From positions 1 through 58,574 of the forward strand of contig CANQUS010000011.1 of the NCBI GenBank assembly GCA_947627055.1: 58,574 nt of DNA. Direction: 5' to 3'. This DNA comes from an uncultured Clostridia bacterium (lineage in GTDB: Bacteria > Bacillota > Clostridia > Oscillospirales > Acutalibacteraceae). Shown in pieces: positions 17,984-27,295 of this stretch; the first letter of the stretch is position 1; every line of letters starts with the position of its first letter. Made by a program: the position numbers and the translations under genes. Under the pieces are notes generated by a model that did no database searches, was not told where the DNA came from, and saw only the letters and a program-made list of their open reading frames with translations.

Positions 17984-19216
17984 ATGCGAACGATACTTCA
18001 CAGCGACTGCAACTCGTTTTACGCGTCAGTAGAATGCCGCGACAACCCAGAGATACGCGATAAGCCTGTAGCGGTCGGCGGCAATGAGGAAAGCAGACAC
18101 GGGATAATCCTCGCGAAAAACGAGCTTGCGAAGAAATTCAACATCATAACGGGAGAAACGATATACTCCGCAAAGCAAAAATGTCCGGAACTTGTGGTCG
18201 TTCCTCCGCACTTCGAAAAATATATCAAAATCTCGGAAAGCATTAAAAAAATCTATCTCGACTACACCGATATGGTAGAGCCGTTTGGGCTGGACGAATG
18301 CTGGCTCGATGTAACGGGCAGCGGAATACTCGGTGACGGAATGACGATAGCGCGCGACATCAGTAAGAGAATAAAGAGAGAAATCGGAATAACCGTCAGC
18401 ATCGGAGTCAGCTTTAACAAAATTTTCGCAAAGCTCGGCAGCGACTACAAAAAGCCGGACGCGATAACATACATCGGAGCGGAAAATTTCCGAGAGATCG
18501 TGTGGCCGCTGCCCGCAAAGGATCTGCTCTACGTCGGCAAAGCAACGGAAAAAAAGCTCGAAAAGTTCGGTATCCACACGATAGGCGAGCTTGCACGCCT
18601 TGACGCGGACGGGCTGAAAAGTCACTTCGGCAGGTGGGGAGAGATACTTCATGCGTTCGCAAACGGTCTTGACGCCTCCCCTGTCGCTGTCTTTGGAAGC
18701 AAAAATCATGTAAAATCAATAGGAAACTCCTCTACAACTCCCCGCGACCTGAAAAACAACGAGGACGTTAAAATAATGATGAGCGTTCTCTCGGATTCTG
18801 TCGCGCGCAGACTTCGTGAGCATGGTTTTTTCACGTCCTGTGTGTCTATAAGCGTCAGGGATAATGAGCTTATGTCATTCACACGCCAAAAAACGCTTGA
18901 TCGCCCTACTAATATCACATCGGAGATAAACGACGCCGCAATGGAGCTTTTCCTGCAAAACTACCGTTGGAACAGGCCGATAAGAAGCGTCGGAGTGAGT
19001 GTGTCCTCGCTTACGCCAAGCAGCTTCGGAGAACAAATTACGTTTTTTGACGCTGAGAGTCGCGGCAGGCTGCAAAGTCTCGACAAAACGCTTGACAAGC
19101 TCAAGGAACGCTTCGGCTCATATTGTGTTCGCCCCGCACTGCTCTTGCTTGATAAAAAGCTGTCGGGATTTTCACCAAAGGAGGATCATGTCATCCACCC
19201 CGTCGGGTATTTTTAA
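17984..19216 (+). CDS. dinB: DNA polymerase IV (Y-family translesion polymerase)
   Basis: 410 residues from the ATG at 17984, behind GGGAGGGCG; an ATG 24 bp upstream lacks a ribosome binding site and would overlap the second LexA box. The catalytic palm has MRTILHSDCNSFYASVE (Asp8) and GLDECWLDVTG with the Asp-Glu pair. Helix-hairpin-helix and little-finger regions follow. The last residues (KKLSGFSPKED) may be a clamp contact, but no clear QLxLF motif is seen. It bypasses lesions during the SOS response; the promoter architecture supports LexA control. Confidence 0.93.
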   Translation: MRTILHSDCNSFYASVECRDNPEIRDKPVAVGGNEESRHGIILAKNELAKKFNIITGETIYSAKQKCPELVVVPPHFEKYIKISESIKKIYLDYTDMVEPFGLDECWLDVTGSGILGDGMTIARDISKRIKREIGITVSIGVSFNKIFAKLGSDYKKPDAITYIGAENFREIVWPLPAKDLLYVGKATEKKLEKFGIHTIGELARLDADGLKSHFGRWGEILHAFANGLDASPVAVFGSKNHVKSIGNSSTTPRDLKNNEDVKIMMSVLSDSVARRLREHGFFTSCVSISVRDNELMSFTRQKTLDRPTNITSEINDAAMELFLQNYRWNRPIRSVGVSVSSLTPSSFGEQITFFDAESRGRLQSLDKTLDKLKERFGSYCVRPALLLLDKKLSGFSPKEDHVIHPVGYF

Positions 19217-19276
19217 GCCCCTTGCAAAATCATAGAAAAAAATATATACTATGAATACACGAACGGGAGGTAACAC

Positions 19277-20572
19277 ATGGATTATTTGAAATCGATCGAA
19301 AAGGTAAATTCACTTCTGAAATTCGGAATACGACCAGGTCTCGAGAGAATAAGGGAGCTGCTCACAAGGCTTGGCGATCCGCAAAATAAGCTGAGATTTA
19401 TCCATGTCGCGGGCACGAACGGCAAGGGGACTGTATGTACGCTCATCTCAAATGTCCTTACTGCGGCGGGATATAGAACAGGGCTATATACCTCCCCGTA
19501 TATCATGGACTTTCGGGAGCGTTTCCAAATAGACGGTGAAATGATAACCGAGGAGGAGCTTTCGCGTCTTACCGAAAGGGTTTCCGCAGAGGCTGACGAG
19601 ATGGAACGGCAAAATATAATTATTACCGAATTTGAGTTTATTACAGCCATGGCTTTTTTATGGTTTCTTGAACGAAAATGCGATATAGTCGTTTTGGAGG
19701 TCGGCTTGGGCGGACGCTTTGACGCGACAAATGTTATAAGCACGCCCCTTTTATCGGTCATCATGTCAATATCTCTCGACCACACAGCGATACTCGGAGA
19801 TACCGTTGAAAAAATAGCGTTTGAAAAATGCGGGATAATAAAAAACAATGGTCAGACAGTAGTCTACGCTGACCAGCCCGACGGCGTCCTCGATGTAGTA
19901 AGAGGCGCTGCTGCTGAAAACAACAACGTTCTTACGATAGCTGATGATACAGCGATAACTTCAATAAATGACGATATTCACGGCTCGACATTTCTGTACC
20001 GAACAGGCGGAGCATTTGGCGTTGAAAGTGAAATCGAGCTTTTTATTCCGTTTATCGGTGAGCATCAATACAAAAATGCATCCGTGGCTCTGACCTCGTT
20101 AAAGCTTCTGTCACAGCAGGGTTACAGCATAACATCGGACGCGCTGAGGATAGGACTCAGGACGGCAAGGCTTTTCGCTCGTCTTGAGCTTTTACATGAA
20201 AGTCCTGCTGTGCTTCTGGACGGCGCGCACAATCCCGGAGGGGCGCGGGCTCTCGCCGCTGCTGTCAAAAAATACCTCAACGGCAAACGCAAAATCCTGA
20301 TAATTGGTATGCTTGCCGACAAGGACGTTGAAAGAGCGGTTTCGTACATCGCACCGCTTTTTGACAAGGCATATACCCTCGCGCCGGACAATCCACGCGC
20401 CCTGCGGTCGGAAGACCTTGCTGACATCGTCGGGAAGCATTGTGGCGATGTAACGGCTCTCGAGGATTACAGCGAGGCATATAGGTGCGCGCTATCTGAC
20501 GCAGGTGCGGACGGAGCAGTAGTAATATGCGGCTCGCTGTATCTTGCGGGGAAAATGCGTCATATTCTATAA
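19277..20572 (+). CDS. folC: Bifunctional dihydrofolate synthase / folylpolyglutamate synthase
   Basis: 431 residues. It has the Mur-ligase-like P-loop AGTNGKGTVCTLI at about residues 44-56, followed by TGLYTSPYIMDFRERFQI. EVGLGGRFDATN and the DGAHNPGGARAL motif complete the family set. The enzyme adds glutamate to dihydropteroate and/or to reduced folates in the cytoplasm. The start follows CGGGAGGTAACAC. It is downstream of dinB (60-bp gap) and 47 bp ahead of map, possibly cotranscribed with it. Confidence 0.93.
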   Translation: MDYLKSIEKVNSLLKFGIRPGLERIRELLTRLGDPQNKLRFIHVAGTNGKGTVCTLISNVLTAAGYRTGLYTSPYIMDFRERFQIDGEMITEEELSRLTERVSAEADEMERQNIIITEFEFITAMAFLWFLERKCDIVVLEVGLGGRFDATNVISTPLLSVIMSISLDHTAILGDTVEKIAFEKCGIIKNNGQTVVYADQPDGVLDVVRGAAAENNNVLTIADDTAITSINDDIHGSTFLYRTGGAFGVESEIELFIPFIGEHQYKNASVALTSLKLLSQQGYSITSDALRIGLRTARLFARLELLHESPAVLLDGAHNPGGARALAAAVKKYLNGKRKILIIGMLADKDVERAVSYIAPLFDKAYTLAPDNPRALRSEDLADIVGKHCGDVTALEDYSEAYRCALSDAGADGAVVICGSLYLAGKMRHIL

Positions 20573-20619
20573 TTAACTTTCCTAAGTTATATTTGAGAAT
20601 CAAAAGGAGAACAGATGAT

Positions 20620-21495
20620 ATGTCGAACAAAATCGGAAGAAACGACCCATGCTGGTGCGGAAGCGGAAAAAAATATAAAAAGTGTCATGAGGAATTTGAC
20701 GACAAAATTTCGGAATATGAGGCAATGGGGCATATAGTCCCGGATCACAGCATTATAAAAACGCCCGCGCAAATCAAAGCTATCAAGGAAAGCTGCAAGA
20801 TCAACATTGCCGTTCTCGACGAAGTCGCCTCAAAAATCCATGCGGGAATGACCACCCAGGATATTGACGACATAGTCTACAAAAAGACCATAGAAATGGG
20901 CGGTACTCCCGCGACACTCGGATATGAGGAATATCCCAAGAGTGTATGCACCTCGATAAACGAGGTCGTGTGTCACGGTATTCCGTCAGATGACGTTATA
21001 CTCAAGGATGGAGATATTATCAACGTTGACTGTTCAACAATACTTAACGGGTACTTCTCCGACTCCTCACGAATGTTCTGCATAGGTGATGTCAGCGAGG
21101 AAAAGCGCAGGCTCGTTGAAGTCACAAAGGAAGCAATGGAGATCGGTCTGAAAGCCGTCAAGCCGTGGGGCTTTCTCGGTGATATGGGCGAGGCCGTTCA
21201 CGAGCACGCGGTCAAGAACGGCTACTCCGTCGTTCGTCAAATCGGCGGTCACGGCGTAGGACTTGAGTTTCACGAGGATCCTTGGGTCAGCTACTGTTCA
21301 AAGCGCGGTGAGGAGATGCTGCTCGTTCCCGGAATGATATTCACTATTGAGCCTATGATAAACATGGGCAGTGACAAAATATACACAGACAGGAAGGACG
21401 GCTGGACAATATACACCGCCGACAAAAAGCCGTCGGCACAATGGGAGATAATGGTTCTCGTCACCGAGACAGGAGCAGAAGTCCTCTGCTACTAG
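20620..21495 (+). CDS. map: Type I methionine aminopeptidase with N-terminal SEC-C zinc motif
   Basis: 291 residues from the ATG at 20620, behind AAAGGAG; a longer frame starting inside folC has no ribosome binding site. Residues 5-23 hold the SEC-C motif GRNDPCWCGSGKKYKKCH, which binds zinc and probably helps ribosome docking. The catalytic pita-bread domain follows, with metal ligands in NVDCSTILNGYFSDSS (two Asp), GGHGVGLEFHEDP (His), FTIEPMI (Glu) and QWEIMVLVTETG (Glu). It removes the initiator methionine from nascent proteins. SEC-C-bearing forms are common in Clostridia. Confidence 0.93.
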   Translation: MSNKIGRNDPCWCGSGKKYKKCHEEFDDKISEYEAMGHIVPDHSIIKTPAQIKAIKESCKINIAVLDEVASKIHAGMTTQDIDDIVYKKTIEMGGTPATLGYEEYPKSVCTSINEVVCHGIPSDDVILKDGDIINVDCSTILNGYFSDSSRMFCIGDVSEEKRRLVEVTKEAMEIGLKAVKPWGFLGDMGEAVHEHAVKNGYSVVRQIGGHGVGLEFHEDPWVSYCSKRGEEMLLVPGMIFTIEPMINMGSDKIYTDRKDGWTIYTADKKPSAQWEIMVLVTETGAEVLCY

Positions 21496-21504
21496 TCGGC
21501 GGGC

Positions 21505-21620
21505 AGGTCGCGGTCGAGTGCCTCGACACGCAAGTCACGTAATCGCTCGTTACCTCGCTCGACGTCAGCAAGAGTTGTTTATGTCCGCGTCAGTACTAAG
21601 TTACCAATGAACTACAATCA
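21505..21620 (+). repeat. Interspersed repeat family II, copy 1, with unassigned flank to 21801
   Basis: Contains CGAGTGCCTCGACACGCAAG, ATCGCTCG, CTCGACGTCAGCA, TGTCCGCGT and ACCAATGAACT in order. The same blocks occur in the reverse complement of 25740-25863 and, more distantly, in the direct copies at 25495 and 25624. The element follows the map stop by 10 bp. The remaining GC-rich stretch up to 21801 has no open frame and no match elsewhere in the window. Confidence 0.65.
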
Positions 21621-21801
21621 GCACACATTGTGTCCCGCCACGCAAGTACAGTGCTAAATAAGTCCTGCACGGCACACAAACATATCCCCTATCAGTGTCG
21701 AACTTATTCGCCGCACAGCTAAAAACGACCTCGCGTCCTGCCGGCATGGACACCTCGCCGCACCCCGACATAGTGGCATCCGCCGTGACTACGGAGTTTT
21801 G

Positions 21802-21922
21802 ATGAAAATGAATATAACAGATAAAAATATAGATGCCGGAAGGGCATTTGACTTTGGAAGAACTTCGGAAAATTATGCAAAATTTCGTGATATTTATCCT
21901 CAAGAGTTTTATGATAAGGTCA
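21802..21922 (+). pseudogene. Remnant of a class I SAM-dependent methyltransferase (N-terminal 40 residues only)
   Basis: Starting at ATG 21802, the frame reads NITDKNIDAGRAFDFG, then TSENYAKFRDIYPQEFYDKVI. This is the usual N-terminus of a Firmicutes methyltransferase family. The resemblance ends abruptly at about 21922, where the sequence turns into a helix-turn-helix regulator in another frame. No methyltransferase core (GxGxG) follows, so it is a broken gene. Confidence 0.6.
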
Positions 21923-21925
21923 TAA

Positions 21926-22390
21926 GACGCAATCATAAAAGAAAGAGGTTTTACACAGAAACAGCTTGCGGAAATGCTCGGTGTATCCGTGCGAACCGTT
22001 TCAAGATGGGAAACAGGTTCAAATATGCCCGATTTATCTGTTCTTATTTAAATCGCGGACTATTATGACGTGCAAATAAAGGAAATATTGGACGGAAAAA
22101 GGGAAGGCGAAAGCATGGATATGGAAACCAAGGAAGCGGTATTGACGGTGGCAGATTACAGCAACAATTAAAAGAAAAAGCTTCAAAGGAGATTATGTTA
22201 TCTTTTTATAGCAGGACTTGTGCTGTTTACTATCTACTTTACTCTTAAATTTTTGGGCATTACGGAAAAATTTCCATATGATTTTATTTCAGGTGTTTAA
22301 GCAGGCTTTTCATATGGCATGATGATTGCAGGTGTGCTGTATACGAGCGGTTGTCTGGAACGTATAAGAAAAAAATTAAAAAGGAAGTAG
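21926..22390 (+). pseudogene. Decayed XRE-family regulator with a C-terminal membrane segment
   Basis: In the frame of base 21944 the text reads RGFTQKQLAEMLGVSVRTVS, then RWETGSNMPDLSVLI, a clear XRE helix-turn-helix. A TAA comes next where a Glu codon is expected, followed by IADYYDVQIKEILDGKRE. A second TAA precedes a membrane segment (FIAGLVLFTIYFTLKF), and a third TAA occurs before AGFSYGMMIAGVLYTSG. The final stop is TAG 22388-22390. Three in-frame stops and the lack of a start make it a pseudogene. Its 5' end is fused to a methyltransferase remnant, which suggests a deletion joined the two. Confidence 0.7.
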
Positions 22391-22397
22391 CACACAG

Positions 22398-22431
22398 AAA
22401 AAAGCCGAAGCGTTTGCCTCGGCTTTTTTAT
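22398..22431. terminator. Bidirectional terminator
   Basis: AAAAAAGCCGA and TCGGCTTTTTT arms surround a short loop between the regulator pseudogene and the convergent TPR gene. A-run and T-run flank it on both sides, so it can serve both strands. Confidence 0.85.
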
Positions 22432-23258
22432 ACCTTTAGAACGGATAAATCACCCGTTTTACGGTAGACTTTTATTCGCTCCACGAATGGTACCGACGCA
22501 CCGGACTGAAGCACAATATCAAATTCGGAGTTCGCGCGTTCCTCGTTGCCGAGTGCGATATAGGCAACTCCCATTTCGTAGTGTATACGCAGTTCGCTTG
22601 TTTTTATAATGTCTTTAGAACTAAAAGCAGAAAGACTCGCCTGAAGCTTATTAAGATACTCCATAGCCGTCTGTTCGTTTTTGTTTACTACAAAATTAAA
22701 TGTAGCAACGGTTAGCTGAAAAAGGCTGTAAAAGCTTTGCATTACCGTCTGCGGGGCATTGGCTGTTCGCAGTATAGCTTCGGCATTCCGCATATACAGC
22801 CTTGCCCTCTCTATATCGCCTATACGGAGATATGCACCCGACTGATTGTTAAGTATGATAAATCTCATAGCGGGTGTAATGTTCTGATACCCCGAGGACT
22901 CAAATTCGGTATAGATTTTCAGCGCCTCATCGTATTGCTCATTGTGGATGTATCCGACGGCTATGTTCGATTTTACAAGGTTTCTGACATAGGCGCTTAA
23001 AAGCGGTCTGTCAAGAAATTTGTACTGCTCGTCCAGAAAAGCGTGAATGTCGTAATTCATCTTATCGATCGTCTTGTTGTATTTTTTTAACGCCAGCTTC
23101 ATAATGTATTTCATAACAAAGACAGCAATTACGTCCACAATAAAGGCTGTAAAGGCAGCCCACCATGAATCGATCGCAAGCCCAAAAAACGTTGCACAGA
23201 CAACTATCAAAATAACAATGATAAATATAACTGTTGAAAAGGTGAATAGAAATATCAC
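22428..23258 (-). CDS. Membrane-anchored tetratricopeptide-like protein, function unknown
   Basis: 276 residues. Two N-terminal hydrophobic segments (about 2-25 and 30-52) are followed by a cytoplasmic helical region. That region contains TPR-like repeats, for example NSNIAVGYIHNEQYDEALKI-type and LNNQSGAYLRIGDIERARLY-type units, plus a final MGVAYIALGNEERANSEFDI unit. TPRs mediate protein contacts. The start is GTG 23258, with GGGGAGG somewhat far upstream (about 13 nt). It lies directly after queA (21-bp gap, same strand). No specific function is supported. Confidence 0.7.
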   Translation of the reverse strand: MIFLFTFSTVIFIIVILIVVCATFFGLAIDSWWAAFTAFIVDVIAVFVMKYIMKLALKKYNKTIDKMNYDIHAFLDEQYKFLDRPLLSAYVRNLVKSNIAVGYIHNEQYDEALKIYTEFESSGYQNITPAMRFIILNNQSGAYLRIGDIERARLYMRNAEAILRTANAPQTVMQSFYSLFQLTVATFNFVVNKNEQTAMEYLNKLQASLSAFSSKDIIKTSELRIHYEMGVAYIALGNEERANSEFDIVLQSGASVPFVERIKVYRKTGDLSVLKV

Positions 23259-23279
23259 AAATCATTCCTCCCCTAAACA

Positions 23280-24308
23280 TCAATCAACTATAAGCATGGC
23301 ATCGCCAAAGCTGAAAAATCTGTATCTTTCCTCAACTGCCGTTTTATAGGCGTTCATTATGTTGTCATATCCCGCGAAAGCTGAAACAAGCATTATAAGC
23401 GTGCTCTCCGGAAGATGAAAATTCGTTATAAGGCAGTCCATAGCCTTAAATTTAAAGCCCGGATATATAAATATATCGGTCATACCCTCGCTCGCTTTTA
23501 TCGCGCCCTCACGAGCGGCAACTGATTCTACCGTGCGGCAGCTGGTTGTGCCGACACAGAAAACTCTGCCGCCGTTCTTGTGTGTTTCGTTTATAAGGTT
23601 CGCTGTTTCCTCGCTCATGTCGTAATGCTCGGAGTGCATTTTGTGCTTTGTAACATCATCGACTTTCACGGGGCGAAATGTACCCAACCCTACATGGAGC
23701 GTCACAAAACCGATATTTATGCCCTTATCTCTGACACGGCTAATAAGCTCCTTAGTAAAATGAAGCCCGGCTGTCGGAGCGGCGGCAGAGCCTACCTCAC
23801 GGCTATATACAGTCTGGTAACGCTCCTTATCCTTCAGCTTTTCGTGTATGTACGGAGGAAGCGGCATCTGACCGAGACGGTCAAGGTTCTCGTAGAAGCT
23901 CCCCTCGCACTCAAAGTCGAGTATTCTACCGCCGTCCTCCGTGACTTCTGAAACGGTACAGCGCATTATACCGTCACCGAATGTAAAGCTCGAACCGACC
24001 TTTGCCCTCTTTCCGGGTTTAGCTAAAGCCTCCCAGCGATCACCCTCTATTCGGTGCAGAAGCAGGAACTCAACATGGGCGTTTGTCTCGTCCTTAACAC
24101 CGTATATTCTCGCGGGAAGAACACGGGAATCGTTTAAGATCAGGCAGTCGCCTTCATTCAGATAGTCGAGAATATCATAAAAATGCCTATGTTCAATTTT
24201 GCCCGTCATTTTGTGCAGCACCATCATTCGAGAGCTGTCACGAGGCTCAATAGGGGTTTGCGCGATAAGCTCCCCGGGCAGTTCATAGTAGAAGTCGCTT
24301 GTTTTCAT
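23280..24308 (-). CDS. queA: S-adenosylmethionine:tRNA ribosyltransferase-isomerase
   Basis: 342 residues, standard length. N-terminal [20 protein letters not shown], then [30 protein letters not shown] and [20 protein letters not shown] are hallmark QueA segments. The enzyme transfers the ribosyl part of SAM to preQ1 at the tRNA wobble position to make epoxyqueuosine. No other queuosine gene and no preQ1 riboswitch is seen nearby. It lies between the DHHW-protein gene (21-bp gap) and the TPR gene on the same strand. Confidence 0.95.
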   Translation of the reverse strand: MKTSDFYYELPGELIAQTPIEPRDSSRMMVLHKMTGKIEHRHFYDILDYLNEGDCLILNDSRVLPARIYGVKDETNAHVEFLLLHRIEGDRWEALAKPGKRAKVGSSFTFGDGIMRCTVSEVTEDGGRILDFECEGSFYENLDRLGQMPLPPYIHEKLKDKERYQTVYSREVGSAAAPTAGLHFTKELISRVRDKGINIGFVTLHVGLGTFRPVKVDDVTKHKMHSEHYDMSEETANLINETHKNGGRVFCVGTTSCRTVESVAAREGAIKASEGMTDIFIYPGFKFKAMDCLITNFHLPESTLIMLVSAFAGYDNIMNAYKTAVEERYRFFSFGDAMLIVD

Positions 24309-24329
24309 ATTGAATATTCCTTTTATAAT

Positions 24330-25478
24330 TTAATATAGATATGCAATGTTATTATCTGTCGCCATATTGTCGAGAGAGTAAAGTATTAGAACAGCGTCGG
24401 CGTTTTCCTCCTCGGCGAGTGCTGAAATATCCTTTTTATAGTAACGGAGGTCAGCCATGATTATTTCACTGTAGTTTTGAGAGAGGAACGGCACTATCGC
24501 GTGGGCATACGAATCTTTTACAACAACTAGCTTTCCACCGTCAGCGTTTGTGTTTGTTATTTTGACAAGGCTGTGGTTGCCGTCGAGAAAGACAGGGTAT
24601 TTATCATCGTTTTCGAGCTGTTCTCTAAAGAAATAGCTGTTAGAGGTCTTTATCTCGCCGCCGTCGTTTATCTCGACATTGACAGAGCCGGAGGACTGAT
24701 TTTTGTTGCTCCAAAGTTCAATATCGTCGGACGGTATGCTCCACAGAGCGCTCTTTGAATATGATGTTCCGTAGAAGCCGCTAATACTTTCCTTGAGGAA
24801 ATCACTCTCATTGAGCGGAGCATAGCCCATACTCTCGCCGAGCAGGCTGTAGCACTCATACGCTCCGAGTGTCGTCCAGTGGTGGTCAGTTTTGTAGTAA
24901 AGCTGTTCATCAGACGCCTTTTGAGCAAATGCCTCTGTCACATCAATAAATGTAATATTATCTCCAAGCTTATTCCTAAAGGAATCAATAAGCTCGCCAT
25001 CGTTGTACTCCTCGTGATTCGCGGGGAGCTTAGAGTTGTTTATATATCCCGATGACGGTATCAGCGTCATATAGACAGGGATTTCGGAGTAATCGGCAAA
25101 CTCCTTTATATAGCCGGCGTTCTGAGATAAAGTCTCGCTATCCTTAGTAGGTTTCGGGAAAAGATAACTGTCGCTGCCGAGATAGATACCCTTAGAGCCG
25201 TTTCGACCTGTCAAAAGCTCATAATCCGCACTAAAGCCCACAAAAAAGTTTCTGGCCGCCACATGATCGGACAAATATGTATCGACATCATTTTGAAAGT
25301 CCCCGTTTAAAAGTCTTTCAGCCGTAAGTTCAGGGAATTGGGATAACTTTTTCTTTTCCTGTGCCGAATATTCCTCCTTGGGCAAAACAAAATATACAAT
25401 CATAAAAGCAAATATGAACAAGCAAAAAAATACAGTCGGCAAATATTTTACAATGTTCTTAATATTCTTAATTTTCAT
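24330..25478 (-). CDS. DHHW-family extracytoplasmic protein (AlgJ/AlgX-like O-acylation partner)
   Basis: 382 residues from the ATG at 25478, chosen for the TGGAGG upstream; a longer frame runs into the repeat region. One N-terminal TM (about 9-30) anchors an outer domain. YYKTDHHWTTLGAYECYSLL (about residue 215) is the DHHW motif, related to the catalytic region of AlgJ/AlgX SGNH-like acetyltransferases. Another SGNH-like feature is VVKDSYAHAIVPFL near the C-terminus. With the MBOAT gene next to it, it probably transfers an acyl group to a cell-wall or capsular glycan outside the membrane. Family II repeats sit between the two genes. Confidence 0.8.
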   Translation of the reverse strand: MKIKNIKNIVKYLPTVFFCLFIFAFMIVYFVLPKEEYSAQEKKKLSQFPELTAERLLNGDFQNDVDTYLSDHVAARNFFVGFSADYELLTGRNGSKGIYLGSDSYLFPKPTKDSETLSQNAGYIKEFADYSEIPVYMTLIPSSGYINNSKLPANHEEYNDGELIDSFRNKLGDNITFIDVTEAFAQKASDEQLYYKTDHHWTTLGAYECYSLLGESMGYAPLNESDFLKESISGFYGTSYSKSALWSIPSDDIELWSNKNQSSGSVNVEINDGGEIKTSNSYFFREQLENDDKYPVFLDGNHSLVKITNTNADGGKLVVVKDSYAHAIVPFLSQNYSEIIMADLRYYKKDISALAEEENADAVLILYSLDNMATDNNIAYLY

Positions 25479-25494
25479 AAAACCTCCAGTACCT

Positions 25495-25729
25495 GCGGGC
25501 AGCGCCCGCAGGCAAGCCGCGTAGTCGCTCGACAAGTCTTGCTCGATACTGATAAGGGACGCTTACGTCCGCGCAGGCACTGATTTTCCAATGAACTGCC
25601 ATATGCAAAAGACTTCTTTCCCGGCGGGCAGCGCCCGCAGGCAAGCCGCATAGTCGCTCGACAAGTCTTGCTCGATACTGATAAGGGACGCTTACGTCCG
25701 CGCAGGCACTGATTTTCCAATGAACTGCC
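25495..25729 (+). repeat. Family II repeat, two direct copies 129 bp apart
   Basis: Copies 25495-25600 and 25624-25729 are 106 bp each and differ at one base (CCGCGTAG versus CCGCATAG). They run from GCGGGCAGCGCCCGCAGG to TTTTCCAATGAACTGCC, with a 23-bp unique spacer between them. The GCGGGC-AGC-GCCCGC start is itself a hairpin. Near-identity implies a recent duplication. Confidence 0.85.
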
Positions 25730-25739
25730 GTCAGCGCAC

Positions 25740-25863
25740 GAACATATATAAACACACGAAAGCTCATTGGTAATATCGTCCCCACGCGGACACGGTCTTT
25801 CCCTGCTGACATCGAGCGAGCGCAAGCGAGCGATCACGCGGCTTGCGTATCGAGGCACTCGAC
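25740..25863 (-). repeat. Family II repeat, inverted diverged copy
   Basis: Its reverse complement contains CGAGTGCCTCGATACGCAAG, CCGCGTGATCGCTCG, GTCCGCG and ACCAATGAGCT, matching 21505-21620 best and the neighbouring direct copies less well. It ends at the stop codon of the MBOAT gene. Together with 25624-25729 it makes an imperfect inverted pair that could fold in the transcript between the two O-acylation genes. Confidence 0.65.
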
Positions 25864-27261
25864 CTAAAATTTAAAGTATAGGAAGGGGTTATAGCCACTG
25901 CTGACTAAAGATGAGACACAGAGTAAGAGGGATATAATACAACCCGCATTGTCAAGCACATAAAGGATAGGCTTGCTCTTTATCATGTGATATAGCCTGC
26001 TGATAAGGGGCGTCGATACGATCGCCGCAGCCGCCAAAAGCGGAATGTACGATATTACCATGGCAGAAACGTTGCCTGACATAATAAACCCATCTGAACC
26101 GAATAATCGAGAGATAAATACACCCATCTCACGCATATCCTCAAAGTAGAACAGCACCCAACCAAATACAATTAGTATTATTGAATATATGTGAGATATG
26201 ACAGCAGGAGCTTTCTTGAGAAGTTTGAGGAGAAATATCTTCTCAAGCATCAGGATAAACCCGAAGTAAAGCCCCCAAAGGATAAAATTCCAACTCGCTC
26301 CGTGCCAAAGTCCTGTCAAAAACCAAACGATACATATGTTTATTATCTGACGCCCAAGCCCACGCCTGTTGCCGCCAAGCGGAATGTAAACATATTCCCG
26401 AAACCATGTTCCGAGTGATATGTGCCACCTGCGCCAAAACTCCGTAATGCTCCTCGAAATATACGGATAGTCGAAATTCTTCAGGAAATCAAAGCCGAAC
26501 ATCTTGCCGAGACCCATCGCCATCTCCGAATATCCGCAGAAGTCAAAATATATCTGAAACGTATAAGCTATGATCCCTACCCACGCGCCAAGTGCGCCGC
26601 TTGCCGTACCGCTGCTGCGTATTGAATCCCACAGCCTTCCCATCTCGTTGGCGAGCAGAACCTTTTTGGATAGACCTATGAGAAAAAGCTTTACACCATC
26701 GGTAAAATGCTCGAGAGTTTCCCGCCGATTCGTGAGCTGCTCAGCAATATCCTCATATCTGACAATGGGTCCCGCTATTAGCTGAGGAAAAAGCGAAACA
26801 TAGGCGCCAAAACTAATGATATTTTTCTGGACCTTTACTGTGTTACGATATACGTCTATCGTATATGACATGGTTTGAAATGTATAGAAAGAAATGCCGA
26901 TAGGCAGAGCGACCTCAATGATCGGTATGTTGAGAAACGGCATAACTATATTGAGCGTTTCCCCAATGAAGCCCGCATACTTGAAAAATCCAAGCAGACC
27001 GAGATTCAATACTATCGACAATATAAAGGCCGACTTCGCGATTGCCTTTCTTTCTCTATTTACAGCTATGATTATACCCGCTGTATAATTTAAAATTATT
27101 GAAACGAGCATCAGTATTACAAGCTGCGGCTCGCCCCATGCATAAAAAATAAGGTCAACTATAAAAAGCGTCAGGTTTCTGTATCTTTTCGGAGTAATAT
27201 AGTATAGAGTCAAAACCATCGGCAAAAACATGAAAAGAAATATCAGACTTGAAAAAACCAA
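25864..27261 (-). CDS. MBOAT-family membrane O-acyltransferase (AlgI/DltB-like)
   Basis: 465 residues with about ten or more membrane segments. The family core is FWRRWHISLGTWFREYVYIP, and the conserved catalytic-site histidine lies in LTGLWHGASWNFILWG. N-terminal MVFSSLIFLFMFLP and YAWGEP are typical of the AlgI branch. It should carry an acyl group across the membrane for O-acylation of a surface glycan, working with the DHHW protein encoded downstream. The DUF4358 and SGNH lipoprotein genes just upstream on the same strand complete a surface-modification locus. Confidence 0.9.
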   Translation of the reverse strand: MVFSSLIFLFMFLPMVLTLYYITPKRYRNLTLFIVDLIFYAWGEPQLVILMLVSIILNYTAGIIIAVNRERKAIAKSAFILSIVLNLGLLGFFKYAGFIGETLNIVMPFLNIPIIEVALPIGISFYTFQTMSYTIDVYRNTVKVQKNIISFGAYVSLFPQLIAGPIVRYEDIAEQLTNRRETLEHFTDGVKLFLIGLSKKVLLANEMGRLWDSIRSSGTASGALGAWVGIIAYTFQIYFDFCGYSEMAMGLGKMFGFDFLKNFDYPYISRSITEFWRRWHISLGTWFREYVYIPLGGNRRGLGRQIINICIVWFLTGLWHGASWNFILWGLYFGFILMLEKIFLLKLLKKAPAVISHIYSIILIVFGWVLFYFEDMREMGVFISRLFGSDGFIMSGNVSAMVISYIPLLAAAAIVSTPLISRLYHMIKSKPILYVLDNAGCIISLLLCVSSLVSSGYNPFLYFKF

Positions 27262-27295
27262 GTGAAAACACCACCGACCTTAAACAGCTTGCAGC

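Noticed and set aside
25468-25858. Minus-strand frames of 114 and 127 codons with repeated Cys-rich text
   Set aside because: They are translations of the duplicated family II repeats; the repeated protein text reflects repeated DNA.
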